Shown here: one piece after another, positions 38,290 through 47,707 of the stretch
Numbering within the stretch: position 1 is the stretch's first letter
Layout: every line of letters starts with the position of its first letter
The notes under the pieces: model-generated
What the model saw: only the letters and a program-made list of their open reading frames with translations
Database searches by the model: none
Told to the model about the DNA's origin: nothing
Assembly (NCBI RefSeq): GCF_003287405.1
Contig: NZ_PRLD01000002.1
Coordinates: 229,997 to 293,996 of the forward strand
Length of the DNA: 64,000 nucleotides
Source of the DNA: Faecalibacterium prausnitzii
GTDB lineage: Bacteria; Bacillota; Clostridia; Oscillospirales; Ruminococcaceae
Direction: 5' to 3'
Program-made: the position numbers and the translations under genes

Positions 38290-40287
38290 ATGAAACGTAA
38301 ACCAAGATGGACACTGGAAATGCTCACGGCCAGTCTGGCGGTGCTGTGCGGTCTTTTGCTGCTGGTGCTGCTGGTGCAGCGCCCCACGGCATGGCCGCTG
38401 CTGGCTGTGCTGGTGGTGCTGTGGGGCATAGGGGCAACCCTGTTCCGCTGCAAGCTGCGCAGCTGGGTGGTGCGCTGGACAAGCGGCACCACCTTTGAAA
38501 AATCCAAGGTGCAGTTCAGTCTGGAGCCCCTTTCCCAGCCTGCGGCGCTGCTCTCCGGCGAGACGGTGCTGTGGTACAACAGCCAGTTCCGCACCCGCCT
38601 GCTGGGCGGGCAGGATGTGCTGGCCAGCCGGGTGCAGAAGCTTCTGCCCGGGCTGGATCTGCAGCTGTGCCGCAAGCGTGAGGGACAGCTGCTGACCCTT
38701 GCCGACGGCTACTGGAGCGTGCACAGTTCCACCGTGCCCGGCGAAGCCGAAAGCATGACCCTGCTGGTGCTGAACGAGGAGACCGAGCTGCGCCGCATCG
38801 AGGCAGAGTACAAGGCCAGCCGTCCGGGATATCTTGCCTTTCAGCTGGACGGCTACGATGATGTGTTCGGGGATCTGATGGACAGCGAGCGCGCCCGCCT
38901 GCTGGAGGGCGTCAACCGCATTCTGGAGGAGATGATCGGGCGCGGCAGCGGCTTTCTGCGCCGGGTAGGCAGCGGCGGCCGCTACATCGCAGTGGTGGAG
39001 GAGCGCCAGCTGGAGCAGTTCGCCAACCGCGGCTACGATGTGCTGGATAAGATCCGCGCACTGGACCCCGGCGTGAGCCTTTCGATGTCCATTGGTATCG
39101 GACGCGGTGCACGCACCCTGCGGGAAGCGCAGGACATGGCCGAGCACGCGTTGGATATGGCGCAGGGACGCGGCGGCGATCAGGCCGCTGAGATGACGCT
39201 GGATGGCTTTACCTTCTACGGCGGCGTGAGCCATGGTGTGGAAAAGCGCAGCAAGGTGCGCAGCCGCCTTGTGGCCGACCAGCTGGTCAAGTTGATCAAG
39301 GAAGCCGACCATGTAGTCATCATGGGTCACCGCATGAGCGATCTGGATGCCATCGGCGCAGCCGAGGGCGTGCTGCGCATTTGTAAGATCTGCGATGTGC
39401 CGGCGGTCATCGCCGTCCGGCGGGACGCTACACTGGCTGCCAGCCTGATCGATGCACTGTGCAAGGCGGGGCAGAAGGATGACTTCATCGACCCCAAGGA
39501 CGCCCTGCCCATCATCTCCAAGCGCACCCTGTGCATCGTGGTGGATACATATCAGGTGGGTCTTGTGGAAAGCAAGGACATTCTGGAAAAATGCGGTAAG
39601 GTGGCTGTCATCGACCACCACCGCAAGGGCGTGGGCTACATCGAAAACCCGGCGCTGGTCTGTCACGAGCCCTATTCCTCCTCGGCCAGCGAACTGGTCA
39701 CCGAGCTGTTGCAGTATGTGGGCGAGCGGGACGACAAGCCCAACCGCGTGGAAGCCGAAGGTCTGCTTGCCGGCATCCTGCTGGATACGCAGGACTTTAC
39801 CCTGCACACCGGTGTGCGCACCTTTGAAGCTGCTGCTGCTCTGCGCCGCTACGGCGCAGAGACCGAGCGGGTGCGCAGGTTGTTCGATGTGACCATGGTG
39901 GAGTACAACGCCAAGGCCGATCTGGTGGAAAAGGCGCAGATGTACAAAAACTGTGCCATCTCCATTGGCGGCGAGGTGGCCCCGGAAGCCCGGGTCGCCA
40001 TTGCGCAGGCCGCCAACGATCTGCTGCGCATTCAGGGCGTGGACGCCAGCTTTGTGGCGGTGCAGGTGGGCAACGGGGTCAACGTCTCTGCCCGCAGCAT
40101 GGGTGCCGTGAATGTGCAGGTGATCATGGAGTCGCTGGGCGGCGGCGGTCATCAGACCATGGCAGCAGCGCAGCTGAAGCATATCACCCCGCAGGCGGCA
40201 CGCAGCCGTATTCAGGACGCCATCGACCAATATTATCTCTCCCAGAAAAAGACTACGCCGGAAGCACGACCGGCAAAAGGGGAATAA
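38290..40287 (+). CDS. gdpP: Cyclic-di-AMP phosphodiesterase GdpP
   Basis: 665 residues. Membrane enzyme that hydrolyses c-di-AMP to pApA. Two N-terminal helices (about 10-55) are followed by a PAS-like region, a degenerate GGDEF domain (about 170-300) and the DHH/DHHA1 catalytic part with MGHRMSDLDAIG, VVDTYQVG, VIDHHRKG and GGGGHQTMAAAQ. Full length for the family. It starts after GAGGAGG, 48 bases after the RNase J stop, and ends 3 bases before the next ATG. Confidence 0.95.
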   Translation: MKRKPRWTLEMLTASLAVLCGLLLLVLLVQRPTAWPLLAVLVVLWGIGATLFRCKLRSWVVRWTSGTTFEKSKVQFSLEPLSQPAALLSGETVLWYNSQFRTRLLGGQDVLASRVQKLLPGLDLQLCRKREGQLLTLADGYWSVHSSTVPGEAESMTLLVLNEETELRRIEAEYKASRPGYLAFQLDGYDDVFGDLMDSERARLLEGVNRILEEMIGRGSGFLRRVGSGGRYIAVVEERQLEQFANRGYDVLDKIRALDPGVSLSMSIGIGRGARTLREAQDMAEHALDMAQGRGGDQAAEMTLDGFTFYGGVSHGVEKRSKVRSRLVADQLVKLIKEADHVVIMGHRMSDLDAIGAAEGVLRICKICDVPAVIAVRRDATLAASLIDALCKAGQKDDFIDPKDALPIISKRTLCIVVDTYQVGLVESKDILEKCGKVAVIDHHRKGVGYIENPALVCHEPYSSSASELVTELLQYVGERDDKPNRVEAEGLLAGILLDTQDFTLHTGVRTFEAAAALRRYGAETERVRRLFDVTMVEYNAKADLVEKAQMYKNCAISIGGEVAPEARVAIAQAANDLLRIQGVDASFVAVQVGNGVNVSARSMGAVNVQVIMESLGGGGHQTMAAAQLKHITPQAARSRIQDAIDQYYLSQKKTTPEARPAKGE

Positions 40288-40290
40288 AAC

Positions 40291-41394
40291 ATGAAACAGT
40301 ATGATTATCTTATCGTTGGTGCCGGTCTGTTCGGCGCCGTGTTTGCCCACGAGGCCAAAAAGGCAGGCAAAAAGTGTCTGGTCGTTGATAAGCGCGACCA
40401 TATCGCGGGCAACATCTACACCGAAGCCGTGGAGGGCATCAATGTGCACCGCTACGGTGCGCATATCTTCCACACCAACAATAAGGCCGTGTGGCAGTAT
40501 GTGAACCAGTTTGCAGAGTTCAACCGCTACACCAACAGCCCGGTTGCCAACTACCATGGCCAGATCTACAATCTGCCCTTCAACATGAACACCTTCAACA
40601 AGATGTGGGGTGTTGTGACCCCTGCCGAAGCCAAGGCCAAGATCGAAGAGCAGAAGGCCGCTGCAGGCATCACCGACCCGCAGAACCTCGAAGAGCAGGC
40701 CATCAGCCTTGTGGGCACCGATATCTACGAAAAGCTCATCAAGGGATACACCGGCAAGCAGTGGGGACGCCCCTGCACCGAGCTGCCTGCCTTTATCATC
40801 AAGCGCCTGCCGGTGCGCTTTACCTACGACGACAACTACTTCAACGCCCTGTATCAGGGCATCCCCAATGGCGGATATACCGCCATGGTGGGAAAGATGC
40901 TGGCTGATACCGAGGTGCGCCTGAACGTGGATTATCTGGCCGACAAGGCTGCGCTGGACGCACTGGCTGAGAAGGTGGTCTACACCGGCCCGGTGGACGC
41001 CTACTTCGGCTACCGTCTGGGTGCGCTGCAGTACCGCAGCGTCCGCTTTGAGACCGAGGTGCTGGACACCGACAACTATCAAGGCAACGCGGTGGTCAAC
41101 TACACCGATGCCGAGACCCCCTATACCCGCATCATCGAGCACAAACACTTCGAGTTCGGCACCCAGCCCAAGACCGTCATCAGTCGGGAGTACAGCGCCG
41201 AGTGGAAAAAAGGCGACGAGCCCTACTATCCCGTCAACGACGAGAAGAACGGTGCCCTGTATGCGCAGTACAAGGCGCTGGCCGATGCCGAGCCGGGTGT
41301 GATCTTCGGCGGTCGTCTGGGCGAGTACAAGTACTACGATATGGATAAGGTCATCGAGGTAGCGCTGGACGTGGCCGCAAAGGAACTGGCATAA
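40291..41394 (+). CDS. glf: UDP-galactopyranose mutase
   Basis: 367 residues. FAD enzyme that interconverts UDP-galactopyranose and UDP-galactofuranose for surface glycans. The N-terminal dinucleotide motif IVGAGLFGAVFA, then VVDKRDHIAGNIY, HIFHTNN, YTGKQWGRP and the late YEYYD-type region (GRLGEYKYYDMD) are characteristic. It follows gdpP after 3 bases, so it is translationally close to a c-di-AMP gene, an unusual partner. A repeat and a new promoter follow before rplI. Confidence 0.95.
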   Translation: MKQYDYLIVGAGLFGAVFAHEAKKAGKKCLVVDKRDHIAGNIYTEAVEGINVHRYGAHIFHTNNKAVWQYVNQFAEFNRYTNSPVANYHGQIYNLPFNMNTFNKMWGVVTPAEAKAKIEEQKAAAGITDPQNLEEQAISLVGTDIYEKLIKGYTGKQWGRPCTELPAFIIKRLPVRFTYDDNYFNALYQGIPNGGYTAMVGKMLADTEVRLNVDYLADKAALDALAEKVVYTGPVDAYFGYRLGALQYRSVRFETEVLDTDNYQGNAVVNYTDAETPYTRIIEHKHFEFGTQPKTVISREYSAEWKKGDEPYYPVNDEKNGALYAQYKALADAEPGVIFGGRLGEYKYYDMDKVIEVALDVAAKELA

Positions 41395-41430
41395 GGAGCA
41401 TAAATGCTCCGGTTTGCTGCCGCAAAAAGG

Positions 41431-41480
41431 CGTCCCCTTGGGGGAGCTGTCGCCGCAGACGACTGAGGGAGTAGGGGTGC
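41431..41480. repeat. Palindromic repeat element after glf
   Basis: TCCCCTTGGGGGAGCTGTCG ... CGACTGAGGGAG forms interleaved inverted repeats. I recall similar 'CTTGGGGGAGCTG...GACTGAGGG' elements dispersed in Faecalibacterium-type genomes. Only one copy is visible here, so repetition is from memory, not shown. Confidence 0.5.
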
Positions 41481-41515
41481 AGCGGAGGACATTTGAAATG
41501 CTGCCCCGCTTCCTC

Positions 41516-41544
41516 TTGCCCAAAAACGACAAATGCGCTATACT
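41516..41544 (+). promoter_or_regulatory. rplI promoter
   Basis: TTGCCC, 17-bp spacer, TATACT. Confidence 0.7.
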
Positions 41545-41594
41545 ATTACCATAAGACTGCACCGGTTTTCCGGTGAGAAGTGAGGGATACTATC

Positions 41595-42050
41595 ATGAAA
41601 GTGATTCTGAAGCAGGATATCAAGGGCATCGGCAAGAAGGACGAGATCCACGAGGTCTCCGACGGCTACGCCCGCAACTACCTGTTCCCGCGCAAGCTGG
41701 CCGCTGTGGCGGATGCCAGCGCTGTGAACATGGCGCGCGGCAAGGAGGCCGCAGCCGATTTCCACGAAGCCGAGAATGTGGCAGCTGCCAAGGCTCTGGC
41801 TGCCAAGATCGAAGGCAAGACCGTGACCATCAAGGCCAAGGGCGGCGCATCCGGCCGTCTGCACGGCAAGGTGACCGGCAAGGAAGTTGCCGAGACACTG
41901 GCTGCACTGGCAGGTGCACCCATCGACAAAAAGAAGATCGAGCTGGAGACCAAGGACATCAAGGATGCCGGCGTGTTCAACGGCAAGGTCCGTCTGTACG
42001 TTGGCGTCGTGGCTTCCTTCAAGATCCAGGTGGAAGTGGAACAGGCCTGA
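41595..42050 (+). CDS. rplI: 50S ribosomal protein bL9
   Basis: 151 residues, normal length. The N-terminal rRNA-binding domain shows [17 protein letters not shown] and the signature [14 protein letters not shown]; a connecting helix rich in Ala/Lys and a C-terminal domain follow. I chose MKVILK rather than an ATG-less upstream extension because GTGAGGG lies nine bases before it. It precedes dnaB, the common gdpP-rplI-dnaB order. Confidence 0.97.
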   Translation: MKVILKQDIKGIGKKDEIHEVSDGYARNYLFPRKLAAVADASAVNMARGKEAAADFHEAENVAAAKALAAKIEGKTVTIKAKGGASGRLHGKVTGKEVAETLAALAGAPIDKKKIELETKDIKDAGVFNGKVRLYVGVVASFKIQVEVEQA

Positions 42051-42064
42051 TCTGTGTGCCGTTT

Positions 42065-42093
42065 GCGCCCCCTCACAGCAGGGGGCGCTTTTT
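42065..42093 (+). terminator. Terminator between rplI and dnaB
   Basis: GCGCCCCC pairs with GGGGGCGC, then TTTTT. dnaB may use the weak TTTACA-17-GATAAG just downstream or read-through. Confidence 0.88.
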
Positions 42094-42136
42094 GGCTTTA
42101 CAGGATGCTTTGGATTTTGGATAAGGACAAACTACT

Positions 42137-43537
42137 ATGCCGAACGAACGACGTTATTCCAATGAACTGAATCTGGAGAGCGTGGGCATCAACCTGCCCT
42201 ACAATATGCAGGCGGAGCAGAGCGTGCTGGGCGCGGTGCTGCTCAAGCCAGACACTTTGACCGATCTGGTGGAGATCATCAAGCCGGAAATGTTCTACAC
42301 CCGGCAGAACGCCCAGATCTGGACGGAGATGCTGCGCCTGTTCACCAACGACCAGACCATCGATTTTGTCACCCTGCTGGATGCGGTGGTGTCCGATGGT
42401 GTGTTCCCCAGTGCAGACGAAGCTAAGATCTACCTGACCGGTCTGGCAGAAACAGTGCCCAGCATCTCCAATGTAAAGGCCTACGCCCAGATCGTGCAGG
42501 AAAAATATCTGGTGCGTCAGCTGATGGGTGTCGCCAAGGACATCTTGCAGGACGCCGGGGACGAGCCGGACGCCGACCTTCTGCTGGAAAACGCCGAGCA
42601 GCGCATCTACGAGATCCGCTCCGGCCGCGATTCCAGCGCCCTGACCCCGCTTTCGTCCAGCATGGTGGAAACGCTGACCAACCTGCAAAAGATCAGCGGC
42701 CCGGATGCGGACAAGTACAAGGGCATCCCCACCGGCTTCCGTCTGCTGGACACCGTGCTTACCGGCCTTGGCCGCGGCGATCTGGTCATTCTGGCAGCCC
42801 GTCCCGGTATGGGCAAGACCAGCTTTGCGCTGAACATCGCCACCCGCGTGGCCATGCAGCAGAAGGTGCCGGTGGCTATCTTCAGTTTGGAAATGACCAA
42901 GGAGCAGCTGACGAACCGTATCCTCTCGTCGGAGGCCGGTATCGACAGTCAGGCCTTCCGTACCGGTGCGCTGCGTGCCGAGGACTGGGAGTACCTGGCG
43001 CTGGCGACTGAAAAACTGCACGATGCACCGATCTATATGGATGATACCTCCGGCATTACCATCACCGAGATGAAGGCCAAGATCCGCCGGGTGAATCAGG
43101 ACCCTGCCCGCCCCAATGTGGGCCTGATCGTCATCGACTATTTACAGCTGATGACCACCGGCCAGCGCAGCGAGAACCGCGTGCAGGAGATCAGCTCCAT
43201 CACCCGAAACCTGAAGATCATGGCAAAGGAACTGAACGTGCCCATCATCGCGCTGAGCCAGCTGTCCCGTGCGGTGGAAAAGCAGGGCAACAACTCCAGC
43301 CACCGCCCGCAGCTTTCTGACCTGCGCGACTCCGGTTCCATCGAGCAGGACGCAGACTGCGTTCTGTTTTTGTACCGCGATTCCTACTACGCCAGCCAGA
43401 ACCCGGACGGTGCCGAGGTGGATGCCGATACCGCCGAGTGTATCGTGGCAAAGAACCGTCACGGCGAGACCAGCACCGTGCCGCTGGGCTGGGATGGTGC
43501 CCACACCCGCTTTATGGATGTGGACTTCAAGCGCTGA
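42137..43537 (+). CDS. dnaB: Replicative DNA helicase DnaB
   Basis: 466 residues. Hexameric fork helicase. The N-terminal helical domain (PYNMQAEQSVLGAVLL) is followed by the RecA-like domain with Walker A ARPGMGKTSFALN, VAIFSLEMTKEQL, Walker B LIVIDYLQLM, and SQLSRAVEKQ, which continues into the DLRDSGSIEQDAD loop. No intein or insertion. The stop overlaps the next start by one base (TGATG). Confidence 0.97.
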   Translation: MPNERRYSNELNLESVGINLPYNMQAEQSVLGAVLLKPDTLTDLVEIIKPEMFYTRQNAQIWTEMLRLFTNDQTIDFVTLLDAVVSDGVFPSADEAKIYLTGLAETVPSISNVKAYAQIVQEKYLVRQLMGVAKDILQDAGDEPDADLLLENAEQRIYEIRSGRDSSALTPLSSSMVETLTNLQKISGPDADKYKGIPTGFRLLDTVLTGLGRGDLVILAARPGMGKTSFALNIATRVAMQQKVPVAIFSLEMTKEQLTNRILSSEAGIDSQAFRTGALRAEDWEYLALATEKLHDAPIYMDDTSGITITEMKAKIRRVNQDPARPNVGLIVIDYLQLMTTGQRSENRVQEISSITRNLKIMAKELNVPIIALSQLSRAVEKQGNNSSHRPQLSDLRDSGSIEQDADCVLFLYRDSYYASQNPDGAEVDADTAECIVAKNRHGETSTVPLGWDGAHTRFMDVDFKR

Positions 43538-44973
43538 TGGATACCGCGATTCTTGCCCGGGTGGAGGATTTCTGCACCCGGGAGGGGCTTTTGCAGCCCG
43601 GCACACCGCTGCAGCTGGCGGCGGCGGTCTCCGGCGGGGCAGACAGCATGGCGCTGCTGCTTTTGCTGCGGCAGCTGCAGCCGAGGTTCGGCTATACGCT
43701 CTCTGCCTGCCATGTGAATCACGGTCTGCGCGGGCAGAGCGCCGACCGGGACGAAGCCTTTGTGCGGGCTGAATGCGCCCGCTTGGGTGTGCCGCTGCGG
43801 GTGTTCCATGCCGCAGAGCTGGCACTGCCCCCGGCGCACGCCGGGGAGGACTGGGCGCGCCGTCTGCGCTACACGGCCTTTGTGCAGCTGCAAGGGCAGG
43901 GGATAGATGCCATCGCCACGGCCCATACTGCAAATGATCAGGCGGAAACGCTGCTGCTGCGGCTGGCGCGCGGCACCGGGCTGCACGGGGCGGGCGGCAT
44001 CCGGCCAAGGCGCGGATGCTACCTGCGTCCGCTGCTCTGCCTGAGCCGCGCCGAGACCGAGGCCGTCTGCCGGGCGGCGGGGCAGCCGTGGGTCACCGAC
44101 GAGACCAACGACACCGATGCCTACGCCCGCAACCGGCTGCGCCACAGCGCCCTGCCCGCGCTGGAAAGCACCAACGCGGCAGCGGTGCAGAATCTGGCAC
44201 GGTTCTGTGAAAAGGCCGCGCGGGCAGATGCCTACCTTGCCGCCGGGGCTGCAAAGCTTCTGGCGGCGGCACGCCTGCCCGGCGCAGAACCAGCGTGGCA
44301 GCTGGCGCTTTTGCAGGCGGCAGACCCGCTGCTGCTGGAAACTGCGCTGCACAGCCTTGTGGCTCCGGTGCGGGACGCAGAGGAAAAATATGTGCAGCTG
44401 CTGTGTGCCGTGGTGCGGCAGGGCAGCGGCGCAGTACAGCTGACCGGACAGGTACGCTTTTGCGCCGGGAACGGCTGTCTGCGGCAGGAAACGCTGCTGC
44501 AGGCGCTGCCCGGACAGCCGGAGAACCTGCCGCCGCAGCTGCCCTTTTTACCCGAAAAACAGCCGGAATTCCGGCTGCGCGGGGGATGGAAAGGGAAAGC
44601 AGAGCTGTTAAAAGCCGATTTTGAAGAAAAAATACAAGTCGTTCATAAAAAAGACTTAAAAAATCGGGCGGATTATGCTAGAATAACTACGTTGTACACT
44701 AGTCTTGTTCTGCGTGCCCGACAGCCGGGAGACCGCTTCCGGCCTGCGGGGCGGGGCTTGAGCAAGCCGCTGCGTAAGTGGATGAACGAGGCCGGTGTCC
44801 CGAACGAACTGCGGGATACGCTGCCGCTGCTTGCCAGCGGAAGCGAAATTTTATGGGTGTGTGGAGAAGGCTTTGCCGATGGCCTTGCACCGGACACGGA
44901 AAGCAGATGGATCCTGCACTTGGATGCAGAGATCGAAACACAGGAGGAAAAAACAAATGAGTATGCACGATGA
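43537..44973 (+). CDS. tilS: tRNA(Ile)-lysidine synthase
   Basis: 478 residues. Modifies the wobble cytidine of the CAU-anticodon tRNA-Ile with lysine so that it reads AUA. The PP-loop SGGADS (32-37) and the family motif TAHTANDQAETLLLRLARG are present. The C-terminal TilS domain includes a late LRKWMNEAGVP region. The start is set by overlap with the dnaB stop. Part of the 3' end (around 44600-44700) is much more AT-rich than its surroundings. It overlaps the next gene by 17 bases. Confidence 0.94.
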   Translation: MDTAILARVEDFCTREGLLQPGTPLQLAAAVSGGADSMALLLLLRQLQPRFGYTLSACHVNHGLRGQSADRDEAFVRAECARLGVPLRVFHAAELALPPAHAGEDWARRLRYTAFVQLQGQGIDAIATAHTANDQAETLLLRLARGTGLHGAGGIRPRRGCYLRPLLCLSRAETEAVCRAAGQPWVTDETNDTDAYARNRLRHSALPALESTNAAAVQNLARFCEKAARADAYLAAGAAKLLAAARLPGAEPAWQLALLQAADPLLLETALHSLVAPVRDAEEKYVQLLCAVVRQGSGAVQLTGQVRFCAGNGCLRQETLLQALPGQPENLPPQLPFLPEKQPEFRLRGGWKGKAELLKADFEEKIQVVHKKDLKNRADYARITTLYTSLVLRARQPGDRFRPAGRGLSKPLRKWMNEAGVPNELRDTLPLLASGSEILWVCGEGFADGLAPDTESRWILHLDAEIETQEEKTNEYAR

Positions 44974-45505
44974 TATCAAGACCGTTCTGGTCAGCGAAGA
45001 GCAGCTGAAGGCCAAGGTGGCAGAGCTGGGCGCTCAGATCAGCCGGGATTATGCCGGTAAAAATCTGGTGCTGGTGTCCATCCTCAAGGGCTCGGTGGTC
45101 TTTATGGCCGACCTGATGCGGGCTGTGAGCATTCCCTGCAATATCGACTTTATGGTGGTCTCTAGCTACGGCGGCAGCAACACCATCACCAGCGGTCTGG
45201 TCAAGATCATCAAAGATCTGGACGGTGATCTGTCTGGCAAGGACGTGCTGATCGTGGAGGACATTCTGGACACCGGCGTCACCCTGTCCAACCTTGTGCC
45301 CATGCTCAAGATGCGCAACCCGAACTCCGTTAAGATCTGCACCATCCTTGATAAGCCCAGCCGCCGCAAGGCCGACATCCAGCCGGATTACGAGGGTTTT
45401 CAGGTGCCGGACGAGTTCGTGGTGGGCTACGGTCTGGACTACGATGAAAAATACCGCAACCTGCCCTATGTCGGCGTGCTGAAGCCCGAGGTCTACACGA
45501 AGTAA
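44957..45505 (+). CDS. hpt: Hypoxanthine phosphoribosyltransferase
   Basis: 182 residues. Purine salvage enzyme making IMP or GMP from hypoxanthine or guanine and PRPP. The PRPP loop VLIVEDILDTGVTL, the ILKGSVVFMADL loop and the late DEFVVGYGLDYDEKYRNLPYV region (in two parts) are complete. AGGAGG precedes the ATG (MSMHDD); a second ATG two codons later is possible. tilS-hpt-ftsH is a classic Firmicutes order. Confidence 0.96.
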   Translation: MSMHDDIKTVLVSEEQLKAKVAELGAQISRDYAGKNLVLVSILKGSVVFMADLMRAVSIPCNIDFMVVSSYGGSNTITSGLVKIIKDLDGDLSGKDVLIVEDILDTGVTLSNLVPMLKMRNPNSVKICTILDKPSRRKADIQPDYEGFQVPDEFVVGYGLDYDEKYRNLPYVGVLKPEVYTK

Positions 45506-45544
45506 CCTGTCCATTATAAAAATCCAGAACTGGAGTTGATTTTT

Positions 45545-47680
45545 TTGCAACCGAAGAAACCCCGTTTCAATCCGCTGGTGATCGCCATTGTGCTGGCAGC
45601 CGTGCTGATGGTGTGGTCGGTGCTGGGCGGCACTGGCGGCAGCGCCAGCGGCTCCTCTATGGCATATTCCACGGTGGTACACTATTTTGAGAGCAATCAG
45701 GTCACCAAATTCTCGCTGGATCTGAATACCGGCGTGATCACCATGACCCTGAAGGAGGGCGCACAGGAGCTGCCCAACGCTGCCGAGCAGAGCACCACCC
45801 AGTCCACGGGCGGGCTGCTTTCCGGCCTGCTGTCCTCCTCTTCCTCTGCCCCCACCGGGGTAAAGAAGAACGATGACGGCACCGAGACGGTCAGCTATAA
45901 GCTGCCCTACGCCCGGATGTTCGTGGATCATGTGTCGGACTACATCGCCCAATACGATGCAGCCAACCCCGATGCACCCATGGTGTACGACTATGTGCCC
46001 GCCAAGGAGACCATCCCCTGGATGGAGATTTTGTTCTATCTGGCTATGCTGGGCTGCACAGGTTTCCTGCTGTTCTCCATGATGCGCGGCGGTGCCGGTG
46101 GCGGCGGCATCATGAACGTAGGCAAGGCCAAGGTGAAGGACGAGCACGAGAACAAAAAGACTGCTACCTTTGCCGATGTGGCCGGTGAGGACGAGGAAAA
46201 AGAGGAACTCAAGGAAGTTGTGGAGTTCCTCAAGAGCCCGGATAAGTTCAATACGCTGGGTGCCCGCATCCCTCACGGCGTGCTGCTGGTAGGCCCTCCG
46301 GGTACCGGTAAGACCCTGCTGGCGCGCGCCTGTGCAGGCGAGGCCGGGGTGCCCTTCTATTCCATCTCCGGCTCTGACTTTGTGGAGATGTACGTCGGCG
46401 TGGGTGCATCCCGCGTGCGCGATTTGTTCGACAAGGCCAAAAAGACCATGCCCTGCATCATCTTTATTGATGAGATCGATGCTGTGGGTCGCCAGCGCGG
46501 CGCAGGTCTGGGCGGCGGTCACGATGAGCGCGAGCAGACCCTGAACCAGCTGCTGGTGGAGATGGACGGCTTTGAAGCCAACGACGGCATCATCGTCATG
46601 GCCGCTACCAACCGTGCCGACATTCTGGATAAGGCGCTGCTGCGCCCCGGTCGCTTTGACCGTCAGGTCTATGTGGGTCTGCCAGATGTCAAGGGACGCG
46701 AAGAGATCCTGAAGGTGCACACCCGCAACAAGCCCCTTGCACCGGACGTCTCCCTGAAGGTCATTGCCCAGCGCACCGCCGGTTTTGCCGGTGCAGACCT
46801 TGAGAACCTTGTCAACGAGGCCGCGCTGCTGGCAGCCCGCCGCAACCGCAAGGCCATTACCATGGAGGACATCGAGGAAGCTTCCATGAAGGTGATGGCT
46901 GGCCCCGAGAAGAAGAGCCGCGTGGTCACCCCGGAGGAGAAAAAGCTCACCGCCTACCACGAGGCCGGTCACGCTGTGGCAGGCTTCTACTGCAAGCACC
47001 ATCCCCGCGTGCACGAGATCACCATCATCCCGCGCGGTCAGGCCGGCGGCTACACCATGTATCTGCCCGAGAAGGATCGCAGCTATGTGACCAAGGGTGA
47101 AATGTTTGAGGACATCGTGTCCAGCTTGGGTGGCCGCGTGGCCGAGCAGCTGATCTTGGAGGACATCTCCACCGGTGCTTCCAACGACCTGCAGCAGGCC
47201 ACCAACATCGCCCGCCAGATGATCACCCGCTACGGCTTCTCCGAGCGTCTGGGCCCCGTGGTCTACGGCACCTCGCAGGAGGAGACCTTCCTTGGCCGCG
47301 ACTTGGGTCAGGGCAAGGGTTACAGCGAGACCACCGCTGCCGAGATCGACAGCGAGACCCGTGATATCATCGACGAGGCTTACGAGACCTGCCGCCGCAC
47401 CCTGACCGAGCACATCGACCAGCTCCATGCGCTGGCAAAGGCTCTGATGGAGCGCGAAAAGCTCAACGAGGAGCAGTTCAACACCATTATGGCCGGCGGC
47501 ACCCTGCCCCCCTGCGAGGACGCAAAGCCCGAGCAGGCACAGCCCGACCAGACCGTGCAGCCTGCCCCGGTGCAGCCCGCAGAGCCTGCCCAGACCGCTG
47601 AGCGCGCCGAACCCGCCGAGCAGGCCGAGCCTGCCCAGCCGGAAGTGCCGCAGCCGGATGCCCCGGAGCAGCAGGACTAA
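45545..47680 (+). CDS. ftsH: ATP-dependent zinc metalloprotease FtsH
   Basis: 711 residues. Membrane AAA+ protease that degrades misfolded membrane proteins. Two helices (about 10-28 and 160-178) bracket an external domain. The AAA domain has Walker A GPPGTGKT (250-257), Walker [11 protein letters not shown] and [22 protein letters not shown], and the zinc site is HEAGH (472-476). The tail is a low-complexity Glu/Pro/Gln/Ala stretch of about 65 residues. Two TTG codons compete for the start; I prefer the second (MQPKKPRF) because CTGGAG is nine bases before it and directly touches the first. Confidence 0.95.
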   Translation: MQPKKPRFNPLVIAIVLAAVLMVWSVLGGTGGSASGSSMAYSTVVHYFESNQVTKFSLDLNTGVITMTLKEGAQELPNAAEQSTTQSTGGLLSGLLSSSSSAPTGVKKNDDGTETVSYKLPYARMFVDHVSDYIAQYDAANPDAPMVYDYVPAKETIPWMEILFYLAMLGCTGFLLFSMMRGGAGGGGIMNVGKAKVKDEHENKKTATFADVAGEDEEKEELKEVVEFLKSPDKFNTLGARIPHGVLLVGPPGTGKTLLARACAGEAGVPFYSISGSDFVEMYVGVGASRVRDLFDKAKKTMPCIIFIDEIDAVGRQRGAGLGGGHDEREQTLNQLLVEMDGFEANDGIIVMAATNRADILDKALLRPGRFDRQVYVGLPDVKGREEILKVHTRNKPLAPDVSLKVIAQRTAGFAGADLENLVNEAALLAARRNRKAITMEDIEEASMKVMAGPEKKSRVVTPEEKKLTAYHEAGHAVAGFYCKHHPRVHEITIIPRGQAGGYTMYLPEKDRSYVTKGEMFEDIVSSLGGRVAEQLILEDISTGASNDLQQATNIARQMITRYGFSERLGPVVYGTSQEETFLGRDLGQGKGYSETTAAEIDSETRDIIDEAYETCRRTLTEHIDQLHALAKALMEREKLNEEQFNTIMAGGTLPPCEDAKPEQAQPDQTVQPAPVQPAEPAQTAERAEPAEQAEPAQPEVPQPDAPEQQD

Positions 47681-47707
47681 GCTTTTTTTAGGAAAGGAGC
47701 GAGCATC

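Noticed and set aside
36307..41562. Long minus-strand open frame opposite rnj, gdpP and glf
   Set aside because: Antisense shadow of recognised genes, low-complexity His/Leu/Gln-rich, no ribosome-binding site.
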